Positions 21,173 through 32,689 of a DNA stretch of 64,000 nucleotides are shown piece after piece. Source of the DNA: Megamerina dolium (lineage: Eukaryota > Arthropoda > Insecta > Diptera > Megamerinidae); assembly GCA_963854835.1 (NCBI GenBank), contig OY978525.1, positions 74,438,628-74,502,627 of the forward strand. Reading direction: 5' to 3'. The notes under the pieces are model-generated. The model ran no database searches and was not told the origin of the DNA. It worked only from the letters and a program-made list of their open reading frames with translations. Numbering within the stretch: the stretch's first letter is position 1; each line of letters starts with the position of its first letter. The translations under genes and the position numbers were made by a program.

Positions 21173-21690
21173 GTTGACCATTTTATTGTAATTTTAAAAA
21201 ACATACATTAGCAACTAAACATCTTTTTTGACGACAGTAGTCATCTCAGAAACGTAGAGACCATCCAAGAATTTACGAATATCCTGGTTTTTGACAGTGG
21301 TCGACTGCTGAATTAAAGCTGCAGACCCAGAAACGTCACATCAGGCGCCATCTCTACGCGACGAATGTATTTTTCGTTTAAGAAATTACGGATTTCAATT
21401 ACGGTGTTATTCTCAGAGGTGACACAATTGATGGGGAAATGAGCATATACAGCACCCATTTTATACTGGAAGCCATATGTACCACCTTTGATTAATTTTT
21501 CTATAATTCTGCATACGGTACGTACTGGTGCTAATTATTTCTTGGCACCAAACCATTCTTCTACTTTGAGTGTGCGCTTATATACCATGTACATATCCAA
21601 AGCCAATTGCTTGAAGCTGCGTTTCAACGAACCACGGGGTCCTTTGAATGTGACAACACGGGCCTTTACTAGGAATCGTCTCGCAGTGGT
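21173..21690 (-). pseudogene. RpL9: Processed pseudogene of ribosomal protein L9
   Basis: Minus reading gives KARVVTFKGPRGSLKRSFKQ, LALDMYM, RTLKVEEWFGAKK, a TAA at 21537-21535, then [57 protein letters not shown] and, after a ~60-bp deletion, [20 protein letters not shown]. This is eukaryotic RpL9 (uL6) from about residue 20 to the end, with no intron and an AATAAA near 21180. The N-terminus is missing, as expected for 5'-truncated retrocopies. The in-frame stop and deletion show it is dead. It adjoins SINE copy 3 on the same strand. Confidence 0.85.
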
Positions 21691-21734
21691 TAGAGTTGAT
21701 TGTCCTCATTTTGAAGTGGAAAGAGGTTGACTCG

Positions 21735-21809
21735 TTATTTAGCTCAGTTGGTTAATGGTTGCATTAACAAGCAATGTTTTTGTAGGTTCGAAACCTACAA
21801 AGAACTTTT
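21735..21809 (+). tRNA. tRNA-like sequence, possibly decayed tRNA-Val(AAC)
   Basis: TAGCTCAGTTGG gives an A box and GGTTCGAAACC a B box. The T arm is perfect (GTAGG-TTCGAAA-CCTAC). The acceptor GTTATTT pairs with AAAGAAC at 6 of 7 positions. The anticodon loop can be read TTAACAA (anticodon AAC) if one extra A is bulged, but the D stem does not pair. A short T run follows. Likely a pseudo-tRNA or a SINE head; no SINE body follows. Confidence 0.4.
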
Positions 21810-21828
21810 AGTTTTTGGAGTTGGTGGT

Positions 21829-22560
21829 CTAATTTACTTCTTGGTCGTCTCGAGGAATGTTTTGTAGCAGTTTTGGATGATTTGCACACCATTTGCGTAA
21901 GTTGAAACCATGCTTCTTTAAGATGTGTATGAGTTGCTGTTGTGCTGTGATGGCCGTTATCAGAATTTCTGAACCCCCTAGTCCATCGTCAACGTAGAAA
22001 TTGTGCTGCAGAATCTGAGCTCCCAATGGAAAATCATTAGCATTTTAGAACGCGATACGTTGTAGGTATTTTGTTGCATGAGATGGAGCTGCTCGTGTCC
22101 CATAGGTAACCGTGTTGAGTTTTTAATAGCCTATAGGAGATGTTGGTTGATTTCTCCACATGATGATTTGATACCGCTGATCTTCTGGATGAATTAGAAT
22201 TTGACAATACATTTTCTCAATATCAGTGGTAAAACTAAAACGTGGCAAATGAAAGCGAAGGGGTATGGAGAATAATTCACCTTGGACTGTTGGACCTACG
22301 TACATCAATTCATTCAATGAATAACCAGATGTAGTTTTGGCCGAGGCGTCAAATACTACTAGAAGTTTGGTTGTAGTGCTGTCTGGTTTCAGAACACAAT
22401 GATGAGGAATGAAATAACTAGGGGCCAATACAGAATCGAGATTTACTTCTTTCATGTATCCCAATCGCTTATATTCTTCCATGAATTGAACGTATTGATT
22501 CCGCACTGTGTTGTTTTTGAGTAATCGCCGTTCCAGACTAAGGTTGATGTATCTTCAAGA
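21829..22560 (-). mobile_element. BEL/Pao element: reverse transcriptase fragment
   Basis: Positions 22506-22123 (127 codons) read YFIPHHCVLKPDSTTTKLLV, VFDASAKT, LNELMYVGP, FTTDIEKMYCQI, a BEL/Pao RT start (first catalytic Asp in TDIEKM). After a short break, 22026-21829 reads HNFYVDDGLGGSE (YVDD, catalytic) and FNLRKWCANHP. The frame change lies in the region between. RNase H and integrase are missing: the element ends abruptly at about 21829. Confidence 0.88.
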
Positions 22561-23330
22561 AATGGTGGTTTGACGATAAAATGACCTTCGTCATTGGTGC
22601 GAGCGTTCTGAGCGAAATAACCCACTTTCCTTTAGTTCTACTTCATCCATTTTCCTTAGCCGTTCTACCACCCCGTCCAGTGTGATATTAATGTTACTGG
22701 TGTTTGCTTGGTTCCCAAAAATAGCACAAGTCAGTATCTCTGATGATTCGGAGTTATTTCCAATCTTTCTACTTAGGATCCAACGAAGTTTTGTATTTTG
22801 CAGGACTGGAAGATTAGTGGAGAGGTTGATTTGTCCAGTAGCCATTAGATTAAAATAGAATTCAGCACCAAGCAGGATGTCAATTTTCCCATGTTGGTGA
22901 AATTCTGGAACAGTGAGTTGAATATTGGTAGGGATTGACCAGGTAGAGATGTCTAAATTGTGGTTTGGCTAAGCAGGAACGATGGTGGGAAGTACAAACG
23001 CTTCTAAGTGGGTTGAAAACCTGTTGTCCAAAGATTGTAATTTGACATTCAGCCGTTGAGTGGACAGTGAGGCGTCAATGGGGAGTATGGGCAACCCTTT
23101 TATGAGGCGCTCGGATACAATACTTATTTCTGAGCCGGAGCGTAATATTGCTTTGAACTCACATGATCTTCCATTAGTTGCCGTAATTATTATTTTTGCT
23201 GTCGCTAATAAGACGTAACCTTTGCGTGGTGGCAAGGTGTTGGCCGATGCTGATGTTACTGCTATTTTAGAATCAGTTGGTCTTATTGCTGTGTTGGTTG
23301 CCGTTGATTGGTTTGATTTTGGAGCATCTG
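22561..23330 (-). mobile_element. BEL/Pao element: protease and linker
   Basis: Positions 23235-22969 read a BEL-type aspartic protease with the active site LRSGSE, where family members have D-S-G-S; the catalytic Asp is therefore Arg here. Then 22845-22591 carries GQINLSTNLPVLQNTKLRWI, the conserved protease-RT linker of Pao elements. A stop lies at about 22968 and a frame change between the two. Confidence 0.8.
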
Positions 23331-24130
23331 CTGTCTAATTCCATTAATGAGTTGTGTTTCTCGTCGCACTTAGTGCAAGATCTTGAAGTGCAGTATTTTG
23401 CTGCCTAAAACAATTGACACATAGTTTATTTTTTTGCACATAATTCAATCTTTCTGATGTGGATAATTGCAAAAATTTCTTGCAGAAATACAAATAATGG
23501 GAACTGCATAATTTGCATGAAATGTTCTTTGTAATTTTTCTTTGTGTCCGATAGATTCCATACTTCGAGGAAGGTCAAAAAGTGTTTCATATCCTGAGGC
23601 TCCTTTGGATCTGAAAGTGATCTTCCATACAAAATGTGGGTGCCTCGCTCCAATTTTTTGACTAGTATGTGTAGCAGCATGGGATCCCTAGAAGTTGCGT
23701 CGATCCCAATATTGTTTAATGCGTGTAAGAATTCTTTTGTTGTGTCATGTAGCTACTTAATGGCTGCAGCTGACGAAGAGGCACAATATTGATCTAGTAC
23801 CTGTTGTGTTAACGAAGGGACAAGAATCCGTTGATTGTTGTATCTTTCTTGCAATAGTATCCAAGCAGTTCTGTAATTTTCAGCTGTGGCTGGAAGATAG
23901 CTGATCAATTTTTCAACTTCCCCTCCCACCACATCTTTTGTATAACAGGAAGTTGTTGCTTGCCTGCTAATTGCGAGAACAAATCAAAAAATGCTCGCTA
24001 CTTTAGGTAATCTCCATTAAATTTTGGAGAAGTAATTTTTGCCAGGATAGATTACTATTTTGTGCAGACCCGAAATTTTGTGGTACATTATTGGACGTCA
24101 AAGCAAAATTGTTGATTACCATTACTTCAA
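23331..24130 (-). mobile_element. BEL/Pao element: gag fragment
   Basis: Minus frames show NNFALTSNNVPQNFG at the 5' side (about 24115), then LLHILVKKLERGTHILYGRS at about 23680-23620, the gag helix region of BEL elements, and a Cys-rich stretch at about 23410-23330 (CCLRQQN) that is a degenerate zinc knuckle. Several stops. The 5' LTR is not recognised above 24130. Confidence 0.7.
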
Positions 24131-24540
24131 GATTCTTGTATTCTTTTTATAAATCAGGAATGTTTTATTTATTTCAACAGCAGCCTGTTTAATTAACACT
24201 TAAAGCCTAATATTCCAAGAACTGATGAAAACTTAATTTACGACGGTTTTTTTTCTGTAACACTCAAAATTTTAAATATTCATTATATGCTCTACGTTAC
24301 GTTCCATGTGTGTACAGTATGACCAAGCATGCGTAGATAATAATAAATCATATTATATGGATAAGTATGGATGGATTATATGCAAAAAATCACGTTTTTT
24401 CTCGAAAACGCTCCTTTGAAGAAATGAATAAATTTTTCTCTTTAGCAATTTAAGGTTAGTCTAGAAAACTTACTTTTTTTGAGGTACTCACAAAGGAGAA
24501 AAAGATTTTGAGTGGTGTAATTAATTGTTTAGTACATAGC
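24131..24540. other. AT-rich non-coding spacer
   Basis: Between BEL gag and the Jockey-B 5' region. No motif or repeat recognised; part may be the Jockey-B 5' untranslated region. Confidence 0.35.
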
Positions 24541-24569
24541 TTGATACGAGAGTGATCCAATAAGCAAAA

Positions 24570-25883
24570 TTGAAATACAGAACACACTATTTGGTAAAGA
24601 GAAAAAACTATCACTCCGAAACTCATGTTTATAAACAAACAAGCAGCAACATTGTTGATAACACATTGAATGCAAATAAGTCAGAAACAACAAAAGTACA
24701 AACAGGTATGGACAGATACATTACAATTAAAAGGAAATTAAGCCCACAGAAATTAAATGATGGTAATATGGCAAAAATAAATAAAATTAAAATAAATGAA
24801 GATGGAAGTGCTTCAGTAGGAAATAGATTCGCATTACTGAGCGACAAAAACCATGCAACTAATTGCACTGACTTGGGTTCTACATCTAGTACCTCTAATG
24901 CCAAACCGCCTCCAATTTACTTGCGTGAATGCAGTACCAATGAATTAGTAGACAATCTAACGCGCATAGCTGGCCAAAATAACTTCCATATCGTGTCGCT
25001 AACGAAAGGAAACATTAAAGAGACAAAAATACAAATATATAATGAAGACAATTACCGCGCCAATGCCAAATTTCTCAATGAAAACAACAAATACTTTTAC
25101 ACATATCAGCTCAAAAGTTCCAAAGGTCTTATTGTTATCGTCAAAGTTATAGATCCGAATGTAGAACCAAATGATATAAAGGAAGCACTGGAAGAAAAGG
25201 GTTTTCCGATAAAAACAGTTATAAATATGGTCAATAAAAATAAGGTCCCACAGCCAATGTTTAAAGTTGAATTGATTCCCGAATTCAAAAAACTAAAAAA
25301 GAATGAAACACATCCTATTTACCAAATGCAATACTTGCTTCACCGTAAAATTACAGTGGAAGAACCACATAAGCGTAAAGGCCCTGTACAATTCACAAAT
25401 TTTCTGGAATTCGGCCATACTAAGAGCTATTGCACCTTAAGAAGCGTATGTGTAGCATGTGGAGATCTCCATCAGACATCAGCATGTACTTCTAACAAAA
25501 ACGACCCAAATGCTAAGAAATGCAGTAATTGCAATGGTAACCATACAGCAAACTATAGAGGCTATCCTGTATATAACAAATTAAAAAACAGGTCTAATCA
25601 GAGTCAGGCAACTCACTCCCAAGTGGCTACAAAATTTCAAAGTGATGTTATACAAAACAACTCAAATATTCCAAAAATTTCTCATATGTCATACGCCAAT
25701 GTATTAAAACAAACTGAGCAACATGCAAAAGAACCAATTGCCCAGCCTAATGGAACCGTTGAATCTATGATTTGCAATTTAACACAATGCATGACACAAT
25801 TTATGTCTAATATGCAAACTATAATTCAAGAACTGATTAAAGCGCAAAATCAAATGTTACAAGCTCTATTAAATAAAAAATGA
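24570..25883 (+). CDS. Jockey-B LINE ORF1 (gag-like, zinc knuckles), intact
   Basis: This 437-codon frame is the longest uninterrupted TE protein here. Residues ~105-240 have the PRE_C2HC-type pattern of Jockey gag proteins (KIQIYNEDNYRANAKFL, EEKGFPIKTVINM). Residues ~285-330 hold Cys-rich knuckles: CTLRSVCVACGDLH, then ACTSN and CSNCNGNHTANYRG, where His/Cys spacing is partly degenerate (FGHTKSYC first, usually C-F-G-H). A Met-rich C-terminal helix follows. Met47 (MDRYITIKRK, 24708) may be the real start, since the first 46 residues look untypical. The stop TGA overlaps the ORF2 ATG. The protein would coat element RNA. Confidence 0.8.
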   Translation: MKYRTHYLVKRKNYHSETHVYKQTSSNIVDNTLNANKSETTKVQTGMDRYITIKRKLSPQKLNDGNMAKINKIKINEDGSASVGNRFALLSDKNHATNCTDLGSTSSTSNAKPPPIYLRECSTNELVDNLTRIAGQNNFHIVSLTKGNIKETKIQIYNEDNYRANAKFLNENNKYFYTYQLKSSKGLIVIVKVIDPNVEPNDIKEALEEKGFPIKTVINMVNKNKVPQPMFKVELIPEFKKLKKNETHPIYQMQYLLHRKITVEEPHKRKGPVQFTNFLEFGHTKSYCTLRSVCVACGDLHQTSACTSNKNDPNAKKCSNCNGNHTANYRGYPVYNKLKNRSNQSQATHSQVATKFQSDVIQNNSNIPKISHMSYANVLKQTEQHAKEPIAQPNGTVESMICNLTQCMTQFMSNMQTIIQELIKAQNQMLQALLNKK

Positions 25884-26450
25884 GTGTCCTTAAGATCTGC
25901 TTCTGGAATGCAAACGGTATTAATAACCACAAAATTGAACTAAAGCATTTCTTAGATAGTAAAAATGTTGATGTAATGCTTCTAGCTGAAACACACCTTA
26001 CAACCAAGTACAACTTCAATATACCAGAATACACATTCTATAGCACAAACCACCCTGACAGCAAAACACATGGTGGTACAGCCATTCTCATAAGAAGCAG
26101 AATTAAACATTATTCTTTTGAAGAATATTCAAGAAACTACTTACAAGCTACTTCAATATATCTACAATGCCTTAACAAAAATATAACACTCAGCTGTGTA
26201 CTGTCCACCACGATTTTCAATAACCGAAAAGGTATTTAAAGAATTCTTTGACAAGCTAGGAAAGAGATTCTTGGCGGCTGGTTTTTATAACGCCAAACAT
26301 ACGTATTGGGGCTCTCGTTTAATAAATCCTAAAGGAAGGCAACTGTATAACACTATAATAAATCCACAAAACATGCTCAATTTCGTGTCACCTGGCCAGC
26401 CAACATATTGGCCAACAGACATCTCGAAAATTCCTGATTTGATTTGAAAT
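25880..26450 (+). mobile_element. Jockey-B LINE ORF2: endonuclease, broken
   Basis: ORF2 starts at 25880 within ATGA. It reads KICFWNANGINNHKIELKHF, LLAETHLTTK, GGTAILIRSRIKH, then a frameshift near 26195 and YCPPRFS and AAGFYNAKHTYWGS, so the catalytic Asp of GDFNA is changed to Phe/Tyr. QPTYWPTDISKIPDLI follows and a stop at 26447. Close in pattern to Jockey-A but a distinct family. Confidence 0.85.
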
Positions 26451-28066
26451 CTTAATCGAAATATTGTCACTGCCGAAATAAGTTACGAACTATCCTCAGA
26501 TCACTCTCCTATATTATTTTATCTAAATGAACGCCCTCCATTGTCAAAACTACCATTTGGGCTGACATCCCCAAAAACAGATTGGCTGAAATACAAAAAG
26601 TATATAAGTAGTCATATCAACACCAGTCCTGTAATCCAGTCTGAGATCGACATCGATGATAATCTAAACATCATCGAAACCATGCTCACTACTGCTGCAA
26701 TAGTTTCAACCCCACGTGATTACCAAAAACAAACGAATGTTCGTATAGCCACCAACACCCAAATTGAAAAACTCGTTAATGAAAAGCGCCGGCGTAGAAG
26801 AGAATGGCAGACATGCCGGTCACCTGCATCAAAATAAAGTGTGCTGAAAGAGCTCTGAAAGAAGCGTTAAAACAGGATGAGGAATTTGAACAGCAAAAGT
26901 ATATCGAAAAGCTTTCTCGTATGACTACCAAAACAAATTCGCTTTGGAACTCTTACAAAAAGCTGAAAACGCCACTTGCAGAATTTCCAATCAGAAATCA
27001 TGTCGGAAATTGGTCACACACTGAAGAAGAAAAAGCCAACACATTTGCTATACATTTATGTAATGTGTTTCAGCCCAATCCGCCCGCAAACGACTTTCGA
27101 ATCCATCCACATAGCACTGCAACTAGTGGCTTCACCCCCTCAAAATATCATCCAAAGAAATCAACGAGAACGAGAAGTACCAGCTTAATCCATAGAAAGC
27201 TCCTGGTTTCGATGGCATCACACCAAAAATGCTAATTGAAATTCCAACGGCAGCTGTATTATTTTTAGTGGTTTTGTTTAATGCAATGCTAAAACTGGGC
27301 TACTTTCCTAACCAATGGAAAAAATCAGAAGTAACAATGATCCTAAAGCCAGGAAAAGATAAAACATTGCCGTCATCCTACAAAAGCACATGCCCGAGAG
27401 TTACACTAAATAATATCGCCATAACTCATACAAATGAAGTCACCTACCTAGGGATACACTTAGATAGACGGCTTACATGGCGCAAGCACATCGAAGCAAA
27501 AAGAACTCAGATGAAATTAAAAGCTTCTTGTCTGCACTGGCTCATCAATTTCAGATCACCATTAAACTTGAAATACAAGGTCCTACTGTACAACAGCATA
27601 ATAAAGCCAATTTGGAGTTACGGAATTCAATTATGGGGGAACACTAGTAATAGCAATATTGAAATCATACAGAGATCTCAGTCTAAAATGTTAAGAATGA
27701 TAACTGGTGCATATATGGTACATATATATATGGTAATATACCATTTATTAGAAATGAATGTATACACAATGACTTAAATATCCCAATGGTAGAAATTGAA
27801 GTTAAAAATACTAGACAAAAATATACTAGAAGATTACAAAGACATCCAAACACACTAGCAAGAACCTTGCTCAATACCTGCTATACTTCGCGCCTTCGAA
27901 GAAAGGACCTGCCAGCCTTCCAATAAAAAGAAGAGCATCGTACAAAAAACATTGCTCTAGATAATAAGGAGCTACTGTTGTTGAACTAGATTAAGATTTT
28001 AAAACTTATTGTTAGGTTCTTTAGGAATAGATTCAATAAATAAAGAAAATGTATAATAAAAAAAAA
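26451..28066 (+). mobile_element. Jockey-B LINE ORF2: linker, RT remnant, 3' end
   Basis: After the EN end (SSDHSPILF at about 26497), the linker TDWLKYKKYISSHI leads into RT: LKLGYFPNQWKKSEVTMILK at about 27289-27348 and SSYKS at about 27374. The sequence then jumps to LNNIAITHTNEVTYLGIHLD (27402 on), so the whole catalytic core including FADD is deleted in phase. The RT thumb (KYKVLLYNSIIKPIWSYGIQ) and Jockey C-terminus follow. The 3' UTR has AATAAATAAAG and an A run at 28057-28066. Confidence 0.85.
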
Positions 28067-28173
28067 ACTTATGGGGACATCCACTACTGGTTTACTCAAT
28101 TTCGGGGCGGTATTACCAGCACAAATAATGCCGAGCATTCTGGTCACCCATTAAGGTCACCCAATCAAATCCA

Positions 28174-28187
28174 GTAAGTAAGTAAGT
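28174..28187 (+). repeat. Tail-only insertion: GTAA repeat with 11-bp TSD
   Basis: GTAAGTAAGTAAGT sits between two exact copies of AATCAAATCCA (28163-28173 and 28188-28198). The inserted unit equals the 3' microsatellite tail of the RTE copy at 49289-49887. It looks like an extremely 5'-truncated LINE insertion. Confidence 0.6.
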
Positions 28188-28489
28188 AATCAAATCCACG
28201 GTAAGATAGTGAGTTCAGTTTCGCAGAAATATTTAAATATATATCTATACACAAAATTGGTGCAACAGTTGCTTACAACTGACTACAATCGCAATTGTTT
28301 GACAACTTCAAAGGAGTGTTTGGCGATGTTCAATCCAATCTTACTCCAGCGTCCACAATTAACATTGATACAAGTCCACTATGTCAATGGCCAAATTTCA
28401 TGTAGTAGATTACGACATGCTCCCTCAGCCAGAATAATTTTCCATATTAAGCCCCTGCAACTATGTTCTATTTCCAACGTGACAAAATA

Positions 28490-28665
28490 GATCGGTGGTA
28501 AGAGACTTGGGTGGAATGAAGAGGTCGTCGGTGAAACAAGCGCCAATTTTAATGACCTCGATAAATTGTATTATTTGGAGGGCATAAAAGTTTGGAAAAA
28601 CCTGGGACGAATACAGCCATATTATATCGAGCTAAACGGAGACTATTTGGAATATTTTTTGCCAC
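28490..28665 (+). mobile_element. mariner-superfamily transposase C-terminal scrap
   Basis: Plus reading gives NEEVVGETSANFNDLDKLYY, LEGIKVW and ELNGDYLE, the usual C-terminal end of a DD34D mariner transposase. No catalytic residues or terminal repeat are certain. The upstream 28200-28490 region is unassigned. Confidence 0.5.
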
Positions 28666-28810
28666 ATAGGGTGTCCCATATTTCAATTTTCACCGACTTT
28701 TTGACCCACCCGAATCCAATTGAATTCATATGATTTTGCATCGAAATAATTAATTTTGTGTTAAATGTTATATGTATTGTATTTGTATTTTACGGTATGT
28801 AATACATACC

Positions 28811-28811
<1 letters not shown>

Positions 28812-28871
<60 letters not shown>
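28812..28871. repeat. (TA)n array, 60 bp
   Basis: Uninterrupted TA dinucleotides. Preceded directly by a palindrome (TACGGTATGTA-A-TACATACCGTA, 28791-28813) and followed by the 5' end of an RTE copy. Confidence 0.95.
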
Positions 28872-28873
<2 letters not shown>

Positions 28874-29956
28874 GGTGGTCTGGTGGTGTTTTCACAAGGT
28901 AACGTGTCTAATTGCCTCAACCGGGTGGGGCTAGCGCAATCCTTGGTGAACTCATCGCAAGTCAACTCACTGGCTGTCATGTAGTTTGATCTGAGCGCTA
29001 TGTGATGATACCTTTATTTGTTAATGAGGGGTAGTCATGTAGCTTGCTCTGCTACATGACTAGTTAGAGGTTGTGCGTTGGGTTTGGGACCCGCCACATA
29101 AAAAAAATGCCCAGTGAATAATATAAAAATGCCTCGGAAACGGACTACCCCCTTTGTTGATGACCCCCGCAAACGAAATAAAAACCATGAGTTACGGATA
29201 TGCACCTGGAATGTCCGTTCCCTTTATAGGGAGGTTGCCTCTATCCAGCTGGTTGATGTCCTCGAAAAATACAGAGCTGACATCACCGCTCTCCAGGAAA
29301 TGCGATGGACGGGACAGGGCTGCCCCAAAAGAGCATCCTGAAAAGCGCGTGGATTTTTGGTCAGCAAGAGACTACGACATCTAGTCTCGCATTTTACGCC
29401 TGTGAACGAGCGGCTGGCCACAATCCGTATCAAGACAAAATTATTTAACATCAACCCACTCTCCGACGGATGAGAAGGTCAAAGCGACCAAGGAGAGCTT
29501 CTTCCAGCGCCTCGAAGGAGCTTATGATCGCTGCCCCCGCCACGATATCAAAATCGTGCTTGGCGACTTTAATGCCAGGGTGGGCAAGGAAGGTACCTTT
29601 GGTCCAACTGTCAGAAAATTCAGCATCCACCAGAACACCTCCGATAACGGAATGAGGCTGATCGACTTCGCCGCAGCACGAAACATGGTAATTGGTGGTA
29701 CCAGATTCCAGCATCTCGACATCCACAAAGCGACATGGCTGTCTCCAGATCAAAGAACAAGAAATCAAATTGATCATGTGGTGATTGACGGAACGCATGC
29801 TTCCAGTGTGATGGACGTGAAATCTATCCGTGGTGCCAACATCGACTCGGATCACTACCTTGTTGCAGCTAAGGTGCGCACTCGTTTATGTGTCGCAAAT
29901 AACAAGAGAAGTCCCACACAGAGAAAGCTCGACATCAGTAAGCTGCGATCACCGAT
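28872..29956 (+). mobile_element. RTE-C LINE 5' part, left arm of inverted repeat
   Basis: 5' UTR (GGTCTGGTGGTGTTTTCACA onward) then ORF from about 29114: NIKMPRKRTTPFVDDPRKRN, ICTWNVRSLYREVASIQL, LQEMRWTGQGCPK, then deletions of about 50 and 20 bp around 29337-29456, LGDFNARVGKEGTFGP (29557 on), [15 protein letters not shown] and [14 protein letters not shown]. It stops at about 29956, just after the endonuclease, and joins head-on to the opposite-strand copy. No RT and no 3' tail. Confidence 0.88.
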
Positions 29957-31379
<1,423 letters not shown>

Positions 31380-31488
31380 ATGAATCTGTTAAGGTTTAAA
31401 AAACTTAAGCAATATCTATAAAAATTATTATTAATTATTACAATTTGATTTTCAATAATCGCTCAGAAAAAATTATGATTTATCAAGT

Positions 31489-32573
31489 GATATTTTTTAA
31501 CCAAAAATAAAGCTCAGTCGAGTGTTATTTTTTCGCTCTGAAATAATGATTATTTTGTAAATTGTTATTATTTTAGAAAACAAAAAATTTGTTTTGAGTT
31601 TAATTTTTTTGGCAGATCGTAAAACTTAAAGCGCCACACCGCTTTTCTATAAATGTTAGGTGGAACATTTTTATTTCATGACCTCGGCAGCAAAAGCACT
31701 CAAAAGTACAGATGCTTGTGTGATTACTTCCTTTGAGATTAGCGAAATTTAATTGGTTTGTGGAATATGAAAATTGTGAAGAGTTTAGCTGGTCAGCATT
31801 AGATGCACATATTCATATTCATATACATATTCATCTGTAAGAAACATGAAGCGCAAACTTTGCGAATTTTACAAAAATTTCAGATAATAAAACAAAAGGA
31901 AATATTTTATTATATGAAAATTAATATGAAATAGTTGTATAAAAGTACGGAATGATTTAAAATTAAATTATAAAAGAAGTATAAGCTTTATCGAACGAGC
32001 ATTTTCAGTCGATATCTCATTTGTCAAAAATGGACACATAAATTGATGTTTACAAACTCCATGAATCGATAAATTCCTTCGATGGCACTAAAAGATTTTC
32101 CATTTTAAAAAATAATATTTTTAACTCTAAATAAGAGAAATATGCAAAGAATAGTTTTTATAATGAAAATGTTTACAAATATTTACTGCAATTATCGAAA
32201 CTTCGAAGAAACGTCAAGCACGAAAAGTTCTTGTGGAGTTGGTCGCTTAAAAAACCTGTAAAACCTGAAGAACTTCGAAAGTCGCAACTCCTGAAAAATT
32301 TGGTACGAAGTTTTATGCTGCCGAGGCCATGAAAAAAAAAATTATAACCTAACAGTTATTAGAAAATCAGTGTGGCGTTTTGAATTTTGCGATCTGTTAA
32401 AAAAAAAAATAAAACTCAAAAATTATTATTATTTCTGATCAAAAAATAAAACTCTTAAAATAATAATTATTTTTTATCAAGAATAATAATTCACAAAGTA
32501 ATCATTATTTCAGAGCGAAAAAAAAAACACTCAAAAAATGAGCTTTATTTTTTATCCAAAAAATATAACCTTA
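31489..32573. mobile_element. Fold-back / long-TIR MITE
   Basis: About 200 bp at the left (31489-31700) is repeated inverted at the right (32320-32573). Shared blocks include AAAATAAAGCTC, TTTCGCTCTGAAATAATGAT, CAGATCG, GCGCCACAC/AACGCCACACT, and CCTCGGCAGCA. The ~620-bp centre has no recognisable protein. Terminal sequence is ATATTTTTT. No clear target duplication, so superfamily is unknown. Confidence 0.7.
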
Positions 32574-32689
32574 TATATAATTTTTATTTCTTTTTTCTTT
32601 TTTTAACATATATTTAATGAATTTGTATTCTGTCTAAATACAATAATCGACATTTTACAAAAATTTGACGTAAATTAAGGAAAGTTATG

